DNA of 64,000 bases, taken from positions 186,001 to 250,000 of the forward strand of contig CAVXNJ010000010.1 of NCBI GenBank assembly GCA_963763135.1, given 5' to 3'. Of the stretch, positions 27,002 to 36,091 are shown piece by piece. The translations under genes and the position numbers were made by a program. The notes below the pieces were generated by a model. It had not been told where the DNA came from and did no database searches. It saw only the letters and a list, made by a program, of their open reading frames with translations. Source of the DNA: JANMZO01 sp963763135. Lineage in GTDB: Bacteria; Actinomycetota; Acidimicrobiia; Acidimicrobiales; JANYDT01. Each line of letters begins with the position of its first letter. Position 1 is the stretch's first letter.

Positions 27002-28756
27002 TCAGCCCTTGGCTTCAGCCCAACTGTGAATCACGTTGGCCTTCGCCACGTAGCGAACCTTGCCGCCGGGCATCCACCGTGCTGCGGCGTCGTACAGCGA
27101 ATACTCCAACACTGCGGCAGCGTCGGTCGCGTGGGCCTCGGGCACATGAAGAAGGAGTTCGTCGTGGAGACAGAGCACGATCTGACCCCCGAGTCCGACG
27201 ATGCGGCCCCTGACCGTTACGGCCCAGGCTTTGAACAATTCTGCGGCCGCTCCCTGAATGACGGCGTTCCGGGCGTATCGGCCTCGGCCGGCGGCAGCAT
27301 TTCGATCAACGGGGGTTCCCGGCCCGGCATCGCCGAAACCCATGCGCACGAGTCGCCCGCCGTATGTCCGCACGTCGCGCCCCTGCTGTCCCGATCGGTC
27401 GGCATCGCGGAGAAACTGCATCGCAACCGGATACGCCGACTCCATGCTCTTCAGCGCTTCTCCGGCCGCCCCGGACGTCTGACCGTACATCGCCGCGAGA
27501 ACCGCGATCTTGGCCACGGACCGCTCGACCCGTAACCGCTCGGCCACCGGCGAGTACATGTCGTCGGCCTGGGTGGCCTCGGCGAACGCCCGGTCACCGG
27601 AAACCGCCGCGAGCACTCGAGGTTCGATCTGGCCAAGGTCGGCATGCACGAACACGTGGCCCGCTTCGGCCACCACGGCCGGTCGCATTTCCGCCGGAAG
27701 ATTGTGCAGACCGGCGGAGGCGGTCATGCGTCCGGCGGCTCCGTCGCATCCCGTCCACGCCCCCCGCAGCCGGCCATCCGGCCCCACATGTTCGTCGAGC
27801 CACGTGTAGCCATAGGTCGTGGCGATGCGCTCGGCCTTTCTCCAGGAAAGCAACGCAGCCACCAACGGATGACTGTCGCGAAACGGTTCGAGGCGATGCG
27901 CCCGGGTATTGGAAACGTCGATCCCGAGCCCACTCAGCATTGCCTTCACATGGGCGGGGTTGCGCAGATCCACTCCGCTGCGGATCGGCGCCAGCTCCAA
28001 CACGGCATTGTCGCGTTGTTGGCGGATCACAGCCTCTTCCGTGTAGTCACGAGGCCGAGGACCGATAAGTGCGCCTATTAATTCTTCAGCTCGAGTGACG
28101 TCAATCGGAAGACCGTCGATCGCCAGTTCGACACACAGGAGCTCCGCCGCCGACTCTGATCGGGCGGCACCTGGGGCACCGTTCGGGCCGGGGAGAGATG
28201 CGATCTTCTTCTCTTCCAGTGCGCAGGCGTCAAGGACCAAGGTCGCCCACACCGCCATTCGTTCGGCCGATTCCTGCCAGGCTCCCGCTGTCCACTCCGG
28301 GCGCAGGTGACCGTCGGGCCGAATCGGATCGTCGGGGTCGGACCCTTCATCGCCGGGAAGGTCGAGCAAACCCATTTGGCCCATGGTCGGCAGAGCATCG
28401 GTCGGCAGTTCATGCAGGACCGCCCAGATGCGGGCCGGCTCGGCTCGCCAGCCACCGAACAGCAAGCGATAGACAGCGGCGACATCCCAACAGGTGGCCA
28501 CCCGCAATCCGTGGCGCGCCAGCATCTCCGGTGTCGACGAACTCCACCACACCCACCTCGGACGAAGCTCGGTTTCCACGAGTCGCACCGTGTCGAATGG
28601 ATTCTCACCGGTGACCGCGAAGGAACCGTGCGGCGTTGCAAAAGCGGCCGTCGACCCGGTATCGGAAATCACCAGCGCCACCAAGCCTCCGCGTGGCTGA
28701 CCCAGGGACCGGAGCGCGGCGAGCAACTCACTTCCACTGGCGAACACGTTGAGCAC
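27002..28756 (-). CDS. A-family DNA polymerase without 5' nuclease (bifunctional exonuclease/polymerase type)
   Basis: The 584-aa protein has the polymerase fingers-palm of DNA polymerase I but lacks the 5'-3' nuclease. Motif A reads HADLGQIEPRVLA (Asp retained; DYSQIELR in E. coli), motif B reads RSVAKIAVLAAMYG with Leu at the usual Phe762 place, and motif C reads CLHDELL. The N-terminal region corresponds to the 3'-5' exonuclease fold but no Asp-x-Glu pair is seen in the first motif (VISDTGS), so proofreading is doubtful. Actinobacteria carry such a protein next to genuine PolA. GTG 28756 is the start. A repair or bypass role is inference. Confidence 0.85.
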   Translation of the reverse strand: MLNVFASGSELLAALRSLGQPRGGLVALVISDTGSTAAFATPHGSFAVTGENPFDTVRLVETELRPRWVWWSSSTPEMLARHGLRVATCWDVAAVYRLLFGGWRAEPARIWAVLHELPTDALPTMGQMGLLDLPGDEGSDPDDPIRPDGHLRPEWTAGAWQESAERMAVWATLVLDACALEEKKIASLPGPNGAPGAARSESAAELLCVELAIDGLPIDVTRAEELIGALIGPRPRDYTEEAVIRQQRDNAVLELAPIRSGVDLRNPAHVKAMLSGLGIDVSNTRAHRLEPFRDSHPLVAALLSWRKAERIATTYGYTWLDEHVGPDGRLRGAWTGCDGAAGRMTASAGLHNLPAEMRPAVVAEAGHVFVHADLGQIEPRVLAAVSGDRAFAEATQADDMYSPVAERLRVERSVAKIAVLAAMYGQTSGAAGEALKSMESAYPVAMQFLRDADRSGQQGRDVRTYGGRLVRMGFGDAGPGTPVDRNAAAGRGRYARNAVIQGAAAELFKAWAVTVRGRIVGLGGQIVLCLHDELLLHVPEAHATDAAAVLEYSLYDAAARWMPGGKVRYVAKANVIHSWAEAKG

Positions 28757-28898
28757 CCCGACAACGCTACCGGCCCGGGATGCGAACGCGACCGGCTTCG
28801 ATCGAATATGGGCAAGTCTGCATTCGTCTTTCGCAATGGCATCTCGGCGCCTGATCGCGGCACCGAACCCTCGCGAGTCCCTGTCCTATAGTGCGCCG

Positions 28899-30119
28899 AT
28901 GGACTCGACCGCCCCTCTCGCTGGAATCAACGTCATCGAAATCACGAGCATCTATTCGGGACCGCTCGCCGGGGTGTTGCTCGCCGAACTAGGAGCGAAC
29001 GTCGTAAAAGTCGAAAGCCCGAGCAAACCCGACCTCGTCCGAAATCAAGGCGCCGGACCGTACGGTGTCAGCCCAACGTTCTACGCGCTCAATCGCGGTA
29101 AGCGGTTCGTCTCCCTGGATGCGACAACCGCGGAGGGGCGGAAAGTTCTCGTCGATCTCGTGGCGAAGGCCGACGTGTTTCTCCACAACATCCGACCGGG
29201 TAAGCCGGAGGCCATCGGACTTGGTTACGAGGAGCTGGCGGCGATCAATCCGCGGCTCATCTACGCCGCAATCTCGGGGCTCGGCACCGAAGGCTCGGAT
29301 TCATCGCAGCCGGTCTACGACTACGTCGTCCAGGCCCGAATCGGTATGGTCGACTACCAACGCGACATCACCACCGGAAAGGCATCGCTCATCAGTCAGG
29401 TCGTCGTCGACAAGACCACGGCTCAGGCGGCGGTGCAAGGGATTCTCGCGGCATTGTATGTGCGCGAACGAACCGGGAAGGGCCAGCGGATCGATCTACC
29501 GATGCTCGGCTGTGGCCTGCACTTCGAATGGTCCGATGCCATGGGCGGATTCTTCTCCCAGGTCACACCCGCCATTCCGCGCGAAGCACTTCCGGAGCAC
29601 ATGCTCTACATGCCGGCCGCAGCACTGGTCGTGGTGACCACGGCCGACGGTGGCGAGATCGCATGCAGTCCGGCCCTTCCTCCGTTCGACGGCTTTGCGA
29701 TCGCTTTCGATCGACCCGACTGGATTCTCGACGAGCGCTTCGCAGAAAACGCTCCCCGGGCTTTCAACTTTCCGGCATTCCGGGCTGAACTCACCGCGGC
29801 CGCACTGAATTTCACGACGCCGGAGCTGCTCGCCCGACTCGAAGCGAACGGCGTCGCCTCAGGGCCCGTGCAGCGCCGAGGTGACGTGCACAACGACCCG
29901 CAGATCAAACATCTCGATCTCATCGTCGAACGTGACACCGAACCACTCGGGCGGGTGCGCCAACCCCGACCGATGTGGCATTTCGGTGGAACCCCGGCGG
30001 AGGTCACCAGCTCCATCGGCACAACCGGTCAGCACACCCGCGAAGTTCTGGCTGAAGCCGGTCTCTCGACCGAGACCATCGAGCAACTCCTCGCCGGAGG
30101 CATCGCCTTCGAAGGCTAA
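28899..30119 (+). CDS. CaiB/BaiF CoA-transferase
   Basis: The 406-aa single-domain type III CoA-transferase starts at ATG 28899. The 50 upstream codons belong to the divergent polymerase leader and are rejected. LAGINVIEITSIYSGPLAGVLLAELGANVVKVESP and FYALNRGKRFVSLD are the characteristic beginning. GKGQRIDLPMLGC lies where the family binds CoA and the C-terminus has the usual TREVLAEAGL. It probably transfers CoA to a carboxylic acid in catabolism. The substrate is not evident. The gene is isolated, converging on a DUF2231 gene. Confidence 0.85.
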   Translation: MDSTAPLAGINVIEITSIYSGPLAGVLLAELGANVVKVESPSKPDLVRNQGAGPYGVSPTFYALNRGKRFVSLDATTAEGRKVLVDLVAKADVFLHNIRPGKPEAIGLGYEELAAINPRLIYAAISGLGTEGSDSSQPVYDYVVQARIGMVDYQRDITTGKASLISQVVVDKTTAQAAVQGILAALYVRERTGKGQRIDLPMLGCGLHFEWSDAMGGFFSQVTPAIPREALPEHMLYMPAAALVVVTTADGGEIACSPALPPFDGFAIAFDRPDWILDERFAENAPRAFNFPAFRAELTAAALNFTTPELLARLEANGVASGPVQRRGDVHNDPQIKHLDLIVERDTEPLGRVRQPRPMWHFGGTPAEVTSSIGTTGQHTREVLAEAGLSTETIEQLLAGGIAFEG

Positions 30120-30149
30120 TCAGCGCGCATACTTTATGTGCGCGGCTGA
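30120..30149. terminator. Hairpin between convergent genes
   Basis: TCAGCGCGCATA and TATGTGCGCGGCTGA form an imperfect stem with a 3-base loop, placed immediately after the CoA-transferase stop codon and before the end of the convergent DUF2231 gene at 30179. It probably ends transcription on both strands. Confidence 0.5.
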
Positions 30150-30178
30150 CAAGGAGCCGGGGCCCGAAACCATCGAGC

Positions 30179-30670
30179 TCAGTCGTCTTTGCCGGCGTCT
30201 TCCCATGCGGATTTGGCGCCGGTGTGGCCGGTGTAGATCACGGCGACGGTGGTGCCGATGGCAGCGATCGACATCAGTGCGGCAAGAACCGGGATCAGCA
30301 TCGCCCTCTTCGCTTCACCGACAACGACCTGTGGCGTTCCCTGGGCGCGCTTGGCCACGATCACGAACGCGAGTGCCAAAATGAAGAACACGAGGGCGGC
30401 AAGACGCGTACGGTCGCCCCATTCGGCATGCCGTTCGATGGCAGCGGAGTGTTCGTTCAGGAGGTGCTCCAGACCTTCGCCGGATTCAGTCGCAAAAAAC
30501 GTTCCTACGAAGGAGATTCCGGTCAGCACGGCGAGCGGGATTCCATAGGGCTTCACCAGGCTCGGGCGCACCGCCAAGATGATGGCGAAGATGGCACAGA
30601 GAGGAAGCATCACCACCGGAAGATGGACCATCAGGGGATGGGCGGGGATTCCAAACAGTTTGTCAGGCAT
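30179..30670 (-). CDS. DUF2231 membrane protein
   Basis: The 163-aa inner-membrane protein has four hydrophobic helices (about residues 14-34, 42-60, 88-106, 123-146). The signature HPLMVHLPVVMLPL at residues 11-24 is that of DUF2231, a family suspected to bind haem through conserved His residues. His83-like sequences in IERHAEWG could be a second ligand. Its role is unknown. The gene ends at a shared hairpin with the CoA-transferase and lies 52 bases downstream of the sensor kinase gene on the same strand, so some co-transcription is possible. Confidence 0.8.
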   Translation of the reverse strand: MPDKLFGIPAHPLMVHLPVVMLPLCAIFAIILAVRPSLVKPYGIPLAVLTGISFVGTFFATESGEGLEHLLNEHSAAIERHAEWGDRTRLAALVFFILALAFVIVAKRAQGTPQVVVGEAKRAMLIPVLAALMSIAAIGTTVAVIYTGHTGAKSAWEDAGKDD

Positions 30671-30722
30671 CCTTCAGTGATACGCCCGGCTATTCAGCGC
30701 TAACGCAGAATTGGAGCGAACA

Positions 30723-32156
30723 TTACTTTCGACCCGTCGTAGCTGCGTTGGGCAGCGAGGGGTACGTGACTTTCGCCCGGGTTCCACCACCCATACTTGC
30801 GAGCAGTTCAAGATCTCCTGCGTCAGCCTTCGCGAGTTTGCGTGCGATGGGTAAACCGAGTCCGCTTCCTGACAGCTCGGTTCGTCGAGAATCGGCTCGC
30901 CACAGTCGATCGAAGGCCCGGAGTCGTTGCTCTTCGGTCATACCCGGTCCGTTGTCGTCGACGAATATCTGAACGTTTTCAGGATTCGTCGCCACCGAAA
31001 CACGCACCGAGCCTCCCGTTGGCGATGCATCGAGTGCGTTTGCGATGACGTTGTCGAGGATCTGAGCAAGACGCTCCGGGTTCACCCGGGCGAGAACGCC
31101 CGGACCTGCTCCGGCGCCTTCGACCCACTCGACCGACACTCCCCGTTCGTCGGCCAACGCGGACCAGGCCTCGACCCGGTCGCGGATCGTAAGCAGAAGA
31201 TCCACCGGCTCTGAGGGTGGGCCCGACCGGTCGGCTCGCGCCAGTTCCAGAAGGCCATCGATGATCCGGCTCAGCCGGCTGAGTTCCTCCACGGCCGAGT
31301 CGACGTCGTCGGCCAAACGCTCAGGAGGTGCATACGCGAGCGCTTCCACGCGAAGCCGCGCCGCCGTCAGCGGCGAACGAAGCTGATGGCTCGCATCGGA
31401 AACGAAGGCATCCTGAGCCGTGAGCAGATCGGAGATACGCGTGGCCATAGCGTTGAAGTCGACCCCGAGAGCGCGAAACTCGGGTACCCCCTGGCCCGTC
31501 GGCGCGCGTGCGCTCAGGTTGCCCTGGCCGAAGGAACGTGCGGTGCGGCGAAGCGCTACGAGCGGGCGATCGAGTGATCGGGCCATGGCCACCGCCAAAG
31601 CGGTGGCGGCCATCACCGCGAGCCCGCCGGCGAGTGCGAGTCGGAGAGCCATCACGCGTATCCGGTGATCCATCTCCGCAGTGGTGTAGCTCAGTCGAAC
31701 GGCTCCGAACAACCGGCCACCCGATGACACCGGTGTTGCGACGAACAACGCCGACCGCCCCAGGGTCTTCGAGAAGCGTTCGTCGACACCGACGCGACCG
31801 GCCAACGCTGCGGTGATTTCCGGCCGGGTAGCGAACGAGCGGACCCTTTCGTCGGGAGCCTCGTTGTCCGCGAGCGTGAGTCCTTTGGCGTCAACGATCA
31901 CGACCCGGGCGCCGGTGCGGTTGCTGTAGTTGTTGGCAACGGTGGACACATCGGAGCGGACCTGTTCAACTCCGAGCTCGTCGATCTCCGACAGTGAGTC
32001 CTCCACCAACGTTGCAAGTACCACCGCGTCGCGTTCAAGGTCAGTGCGAAGGTCGGCTCGTTCCGATTGAAGAATTGTCCGCCAGAACGGCACACCGAGC
32101 GCCACGAGCATGAACGCGATGAGAACCAACGACGATGCCAGAAGGCGACGAACCAT
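30723..32156 (-). CDS. Sensor histidine kinase
   Basis: The 477-aa membrane kinase has TM1 at residues 5-23, an extracytoplasmic sensor domain at 30-160, TM2 at 167-190, a HAMP linker to about 245, and a HisKA domain with the phospho-acceptor His257 in SDASHQLRSPLT. The ATPase domain includes NVIANALDASP (N box), VDDNGPGMT (G1), and SGSGLGLPIARKLA (G2). It should phosphorylate the response regulator encoded 53 bases upstream on the same strand. The signal is unknown. The order regulator-kinase is standard for OmpR-type pairs. Confidence 0.92.
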   Translation of the reverse strand: MVRRLLASSLVLIAFMLVALGVPFWRTILQSERADLRTDLERDAVVLATLVEDSLSEIDELGVEQVRSDVSTVANNYSNRTGARVVIVDAKGLTLADNEAPDERVRSFATRPEITAALAGRVGVDERFSKTLGRSALFVATPVSSGGRLFGAVRLSYTTAEMDHRIRVMALRLALAGGLAVMAATALAVAMARSLDRPLVALRRTARSFGQGNLSARAPTGQGVPEFRALGVDFNAMATRISDLLTAQDAFVSDASHQLRSPLTAARLRVEALAYAPPERLADDVDSAVEELSRLSRIIDGLLELARADRSGPPSEPVDLLLTIRDRVEAWSALADERGVSVEWVEGAGAGPGVLARVNPERLAQILDNVIANALDASPTGGSVRVSVATNPENVQIFVDDNGPGMTEEQRLRAFDRLWRADSRRTELSGSGLGLPIARKLAKADAGDLELLASMGGGTRAKVTYPSLPNAATTGRK

Positions 32157-32209
32157 CAGGTTGCCCGTCGGTAACGGACCGCGTTATCAAAGGTCATTGA
32201 CCGGGCCAC

Positions 32210-32956
32210 TCACAAAGCGACCGAAGGATCGACGAGCCGGTACCCGACCGATCGGACGTTCTCGATCCAGGCCGGGTCGCCGAGCTTGCGGCGAAGCTGC
32301 GCCACGTGCACATCGAGGGTCTTCGTTGGGCCGTACCAGTGCTCATCCCACACCTGTTCAATCAGATCGGAACGCGTGACAACGGCCCCGGGGTCGGCAC
32401 TGAGCATGGACAGCACACCGAACTCCTTGGTGGTCAGCGCTATTTCAACGCCGGCCATTGTCACGCGATGGGTCCTCAGGTCAATTGTAAGTTCACCTAC
32501 TGACCTGACGCGCGCGTCGGAATCGGGCTCGTGCTCCGGCAGAGGTGCTGCGCCTGCCGAAGCCACGGCGGCCGACGTGTTTGCAACACCTTCCGAAGGA
32601 ACCGGGTCGGCCCGGCGCATGACGGCACGGATACGGGCGATGAGCTCACGCATCCCGAATGGCTTGGCCAGATAGTCGTCGGCCCCGAGTTCGAGCCCGA
32701 CCACCCGGTCGATCTCGGACCCGCGAGCGGAAATCACGATGATCGGAAGCTTCTGGTCGAACTGTCGGATGTTGCGGCACACGTCGAGCCCATCCATGTC
32801 GGGAAGGCCCAGGTCGAGCAGCACGATGTCGGCGGGTAGTGCGGCCGGAACATCAGCGCCGCGGGAGACGCGGGTCACCGTGTAGCCGTGGTGGATCAAC
32901 CCGGCTTCGAGAGGGAGCGCAATGCCGTCGTCGTCTTCAACCAGAAGGACTTTCAC
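32210..32956 (-). CDS. OmpR-family response regulator
   Basis: The 248-aa regulator has a receiver domain with acidic pocket EDD (7-9), phospho-acceptor Asp48 in LLDLGLPDMDG and Lys98 in DDYLAKPFG. A flexible Ala/Ser/Glu-rich linker covers about residues 118-148. The winged helix follows (LTIDLRTHRVTMAG, LTTKEFGVLSML, TKTLDVHVAQLRRKLGD, IENVRSVGYRL). It is the partner of the following kinase. The pair lies immediately after the ApbE/ferric-reductase genes with a 121-base gap, so it may regulate or be co-expressed with that flavin-linked unit. That link is inference. Confidence 0.92.
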   Translation of the reverse strand: MKVLLVEDDDGIALPLEAGLIHHGYTVTRVSRGADVPAALPADIVLLDLGLPDMDGLDVCRNIRQFDQKLPIIVISARGSEIDRVVGLELGADDYLAKPFGMRELIARIRAVMRRADPVPSEGVANTSAAVASAGAAPLPEHEPDSDARVRSVGELTIDLRTHRVTMAGVEIALTTKEFGVLSMLSADPGAVVTRSDLIEQVWDEHWYGPTKTLDVHVAQLRRKLGDPAWIENVRSVGYRLVDPSVAL

Positions 32957-33077
32957 AGTCGTCCATCGTTACAGGCGGGAAGGGTACTCACAACCATCGT
33001 GGTCCGGAGATTCAGGCGGAGCAGGGTCGGCCGCAGATCGGCACGACCGGAAGGGCAGGCGATAGTTGCGCGAAAAC

Positions 33078-33647
33078 TCATTCGACGGAGACACCGATCG
33101 TGCGTGGAGGCGGCAGCCGACGGGCCCGCGGGGCCGCCAGAAGTCGGAAACTCAGCAGCGCAAGGTTGAGTCCGGTCATCGCGACGATACCGACCAGCGC
33201 GACGGCGCGTCGGTGATCGGTACCCGCTTGAAAGAAGTGGGCGGTACTCAGCAGGTACGCCACCAGGCTGCTGACGTGCACGGCTTTCCATACGCGCGGC
33301 GGGATTCGCTTGCGAAGCAACGACGTGACTTCGACCGCGAGAAGGAGATACATCGCAACGACGCCCCATGCAACGGCCAGCGGTTTCCAACTCGAGGCCC
33401 ACGGAACAAGAATTTCCCGGAGCCCGAAATGTGTGTAACTGTCGGCCACCAGCGAGGCGAGGTGCAGCGCCAACATCGAAAGCGACAGGGCACCCTGATA
33501 CCGGTGTAGGTCCAACTGCCAGTTCGGTCGCGGTTTCAGCGTCGCTTTCGACGACAGCAGCAAGCCGGTCATGACCGATGTGCCGCCGAAAAACCACGAG
33601 GTGATTCCGGCCCCGCGCGAGATGTACCACCAAAGATGCGGGTTCAT
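33078..33647 (-). CDS. Ferric-reductase-like transmembrane protein
   Basis: The 189-aa integral membrane protein has about six hydrophobic segments. It has paired His residues appropriate for haem: DLHRYQGALSLSMLALHLASL and KAVHVSSLVAYLLSTAHFFQAG. This is the ferric-reductase-like/MsrQ-type domain. It starts at ATG 33647 and its first four bases overlap the stop of the ApbE gene. The first TM is WWYISRGAGITSWFFGG. It would move electrons across the membrane. The terminal acceptor is not encoded nearby. Confidence 0.83.
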   Translation of the reverse strand: MNPHLWWYISRGAGITSWFFGGTSVMTGLLLSSKATLKPRPNWQLDLHRYQGALSLSMLALHLASLVADSYTHFGLREILVPWASSWKPLAVAWGVVAMYLLLAVEVTSLLRKRIPPRVWKAVHVSSLVAYLLSTAHFFQAGTDHRRAVALVGIVAMTGLNLALLSFRLLAAPRARRLPPPRTIGVSVE

Positions 33648-34585
33648 GCTGCCGCCGTTTCCCAAACCCCGACGCGCGTAATCGTGTGATCACTTCGAAC
33701 AATGAGGACATCAACCCCGAGTCGCTCGGCTTCCCGCACCGCCCCATCGGAGCCCATATTTATGAATTGTTTGGCAAGAACTTCGGCATTCATACAACTG
33801 TCGGCCACGACGGTCGCAGCGACGATATCGGACTCGGAAGGTCGCCCGGTGGTCGGATCGATAAGGTGATGGAACGATTCACCGACCCTGGAGTCCCATC
33901 GTCGTCGAAGCTTCGACGACGTCGCAACACCACCACTGTCGGCAACAATCATGCCGATGGGGCTTACGATCTCGAGTGGGTTCTCAACGGCGATCTGCCA
34001 GGGTCTCGGATCGGATGCGAGCGGATCCGAAACAAACGCCATATCGCCACCCAGATCAACCAACGCGGAAGTTGCACCACGTTGACACAGTTCCTTCACT
34101 ACCAGGTCGGCCGAGTAGCCTTTCGCAATCCCCCCGAGATCGACGAGAAAGCCCGGCTCAATTGACACGGTATTCATGTGATCATTGATTCGTAATGGAC
34201 TGCGATCAGACTGGCCATTTCTGAGGTAACGCAGAGATCGGAACTTCGGCTTGGCGTTCGGTGTGAGCACCTCACCTGCCGTCCACGGACGTGAGTAGCC
34301 GATGTCGTTCATCGCTGCGCCCAGGAACGGCGAGAAGGTTCCTCCGGTGCCTTCCCACGCTGCGACGGCAAACGCGAGCAGTTCGATCGTCGTCCGGTCG
34401 ACCATCACGTCGCGACCCGGATAGCGGTTGATACGCGAGACGTCACTCTCCGGGAGAAAGCGCGACCACCGCCGTTCGAGCCTCGCCACGAGATCCATTC
34501 CCACCTCGGCGAGACGCTTTGATCCCGTACCGACGATCTGAAGGTGTCCGGTCGTTCCCATGGCAGGGAAACTCACTGTTGTCAT
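33644..34585 (-). CDS. apbE: FAD:protein FMN transferase (ApbE)
   Basis: The 313-aa ApbE enzyme covalently attaches FMN to Ser/Thr of target proteins outside the membrane. Visible signatures are MGTTGHLQIVG at the N-terminus, SRINRYPGRD, VDLGGIAKGYSADLVV, SALVDLGGDMAFV, and SFHHLIDPTTGRPSE. No signal peptide or lipobox is visible in front, which is unusual for an exported enzyme. It is translationally coupled to the ferric-reductase-like gene. No protein with the flavin acceptor motif (S/T-G-A-T) is seen in this operon, so its target must lie elsewhere or be unusual. Confidence 0.88.
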   Translation of the reverse strand: MTTVSFPAMGTTGHLQIVGTGSKRLAEVGMDLVARLERRWSRFLPESDVSRINRYPGRDVMVDRTTIELLAFAVAAWEGTGGTFSPFLGAAMNDIGYSRPWTAGEVLTPNAKPKFRSLRYLRNGQSDRSPLRINDHMNTVSIEPGFLVDLGGIAKGYSADLVVKELCQRGATSALVDLGGDMAFVSDPLASDPRPWQIAVENPLEIVSPIGMIVADSGGVATSSKLRRRWDSRVGESFHHLIDPTTGRPSESDIVAATVVADSCMNAEVLAKQFINMGSDGAVREAERLGVDVLIVRSDHTITRVGVWETAAA

Positions 34586-34596
34586 GACGCCTCGGC

Positions 34597-35148
34597 TCAG
34601 CTTGACCGGGTGACCGGTTTAGCCTTGCGGACCCGGGCCTTTGGACGCGTGGCCCGCACACGCGCTTTCGGTTTTGCCTTGGTCTTCGCCCGCCGCACGG
34701 CCGGCTTCGGGGCGAACGTCTGCACTCTGAGCGGCACGGTGGCCGCCGTCGGGATCGGAACCGCAGAGCTGGCTGCGGAGGCCGGCTGAACCGCCGGGAC
34801 CGTTGGCGCGGGCGAAACGATGTGGATGCGCCGAACGACGACGATCGTCGTGGGTGTTTCCGGCTGCATGGTCGAACCGGGAGTCGCGTCTGCGAGGTCG
34901 GCCGCAGCAGCCGGATCGACGGCTCCGTACGCCGCCTCGTCGGTCACCGTCGAACCAGAAGATTCGTTCGCCGATGAAACGTCAGCCAGCGTGAGTGCCG
35001 TCATCGTCCCGAGCGTCATCGTGGCGGCGAGTCCGGTGCTCACAACGCGAGCGGTCCGCGCTGGATGCGCGCGTGGCGTTCGCCGCGGTGACCCGCTCGA
35101 ATCATTCGATCCCTTCGAGCGTCGAGGAGTTGGTGTTCGCTCAGTCAT
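34597..35148 (-). CDS. Thr/Ala/Pro-rich anchored protein with Lys/Arg-rich tail
   Basis: The 183-aa protein starts at ATG 35148, with GGAGA eight bases upstream and the start overlapping the stop of the preceding gene by eight bases. An Arg/Ser/Pro-rich cytoplasmic N-terminus precedes one hydrophobic segment near residues 37-54 (TGLAATMTLGTMTALTLA). A Thr/Ser/Ala-rich stretch then includes TTIVVVRRIHIVSPAPTVPA, and a strongly basic C-terminus has the repeats KTKAKPKARVRA and KARVRKAKPV. I recognise no family. It lies 11 bases before apbE and may be a non-classical partner of the flavin unit. Confidence 0.7.
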   Translation of the reverse strand: MTERTPTPRRSKGSNDSSGSPRRTPRAHPARTARVVSTGLAATMTLGTMTALTLADVSSANESSGSTVTDEAAYGAVDPAAAADLADATPGSTMQPETPTTIVVVRRIHIVSPAPTVPAVQPASAASSAVPIPTAATVPLRVQTFAPKPAVRRAKTKAKPKARVRATRPKARVRKAKPVTRSS

Positions 35149-35560
35149 CGTCTTCGTCTCCATCGTGGGTTTCGTTGTCTGCTTCAGAGGTAGCGCTGCC
35201 GTGCTTGACGGTCGGTGTGGTGATCGCGGTAGGTCGCTTCTTCTTCCGTGTGGTTTTGACCGACGGGGATTTGGTGGCCACCGTGGCGGGCACCGTCGGC
35301 GGAACAGTTGCTGCCGGAGCCGGTTCACCCGGAACGGTGACGTACACGTCTTCGTACTGCAGAACCACACGGGGAGCGACCGAGGTTGACGGCGCGATCG
35401 CGGAAGAGGCGGGCGCCAGATCCGAGGGTGTCAGCCGGCCGAGTTGATGTTCCGGCCGACCCACACGCAGCAGCCCGGTGTTCGCCATCACCGACAGCGC
35501 AGCGGCGATAAATGTGACACCAATCGTTGCTGCTGTGGCCCATGCCCTTCGTCGCTCCAT
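35141..35560 (-). CDS. Single-pass membrane-anchored protein, Thr/Val-rich
   Basis: The 139-aa protein has an N-terminal hydrophobic anchor at about residues 9-29. A Ser/Pro/Ala-rich region contains VVLQYEDVYVTVPGEP, then Thr/Val repeats, a basic stretch (KTTRKKKRPT) and an acidic end (THDGDEDDD). It resembles small actinobacterial proteins that precede flavin or ferric reductase operons, but I recognise no domain. It is the first gene of the minus-strand ApbE unit and overlaps the next by eight bases. The opposite strand carries a PPOX gene starting at 35678, so the 117 bases between hold divergent promoters. Confidence 0.7.
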   Translation of the reverse strand: MERRRAWATAATIGVTFIAAALSVMANTGLLRVGRPEHQLGRLTPSDLAPASSAIAPSTSVAPRVVLQYEDVYVTVPGEPAPAATVPPTVPATVATKSPSVKTTRKKKRPTAITTPTVKHGSATSEADNETHDGDEDDD

Positions 35561-35677
35561 GAAACCAACATACGGACGCGACCGTTCGAAGAAGGTCAGG
35601 GCCGGGTTACGTATCGGTCATCTTCTTCGGTTTGATCGAGCCGAAAAAGCAATTCCCCGACCGGTAGGCTCGCGGCC

Positions 35678-36091
35678 ATGAGCCTGGGAGACGAAAAGTA
35701 CCTGTTGCTGACGACCTACCGCCGCAACGGAAGCCCGGTACCGACCCCCGTCTGGGTCGTCGATATGGGCGATGGAACCCTCGCATTCTGGACCAGCTCC
35801 GGAACGGGCAAAGCGAAACGCCTGACGCACACCTCGAAAGTCGCCGTGCAGCCGTGCGACGGCCGCGGACGACTGAAACCCGGCACTGCTCCGACCGTCG
35901 CATCCGCGCGCCTGGTGACGGGGGACGAACTGGATCGCATCAGCGAGAAGGTCCGCGCCAAATACGGATTCATGACGAAGGTGACAAAGCTGCTCGGCCT
36001 GATCGGCGGACTCGCCAAACGAAAGCGAATTCCCTATGGCGATCGTGGTGTCGTCATCACGCTCACGGCGCAAGGCGCTGACTCGGTCTGA
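35678..36091 (+). CDS. PPOX-class F420-dependent protein
   Basis: The 137-aa protein belongs to the split-barrel pyridoxamine-phosphate-oxidase-like family, of the F420-using group (TIGR03666, Rv2061-like). It begins MSLGDEKYLLLTTYRRNGSPVPTPVWVV and has the cofactor strand TLAFWTSSGTGKAKRL followed by VAVQPCDGRGRLKPG. It probably reduces a small substrate with F420H2. The target is unknown. It ends convergently with the ABC binding-protein gene with only seven bases between stops and a shared hairpin over them. Confidence 0.83.
   Translation: MSLGDEKYLLLTTYRRNGSPVPTPVWVVDMGDGTLAFWTSSGTGKAKRLTHTSKVAVQPCDGRGRLKPGTAPTVASARLVTGDELDRISEKVRAKYGFMTKVTKLLGLIGGLAKRKRIPYGDRGVVITLTAQGADSV

Noticed and set aside
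33644..34585. The minus-strand frame 32953-33747 as an extra gene in the flavin operon
   Set aside because: It overlaps the ferric-reductase-like gene in another frame and its sequence is Arg/Gly/Pro-rich without domain features.
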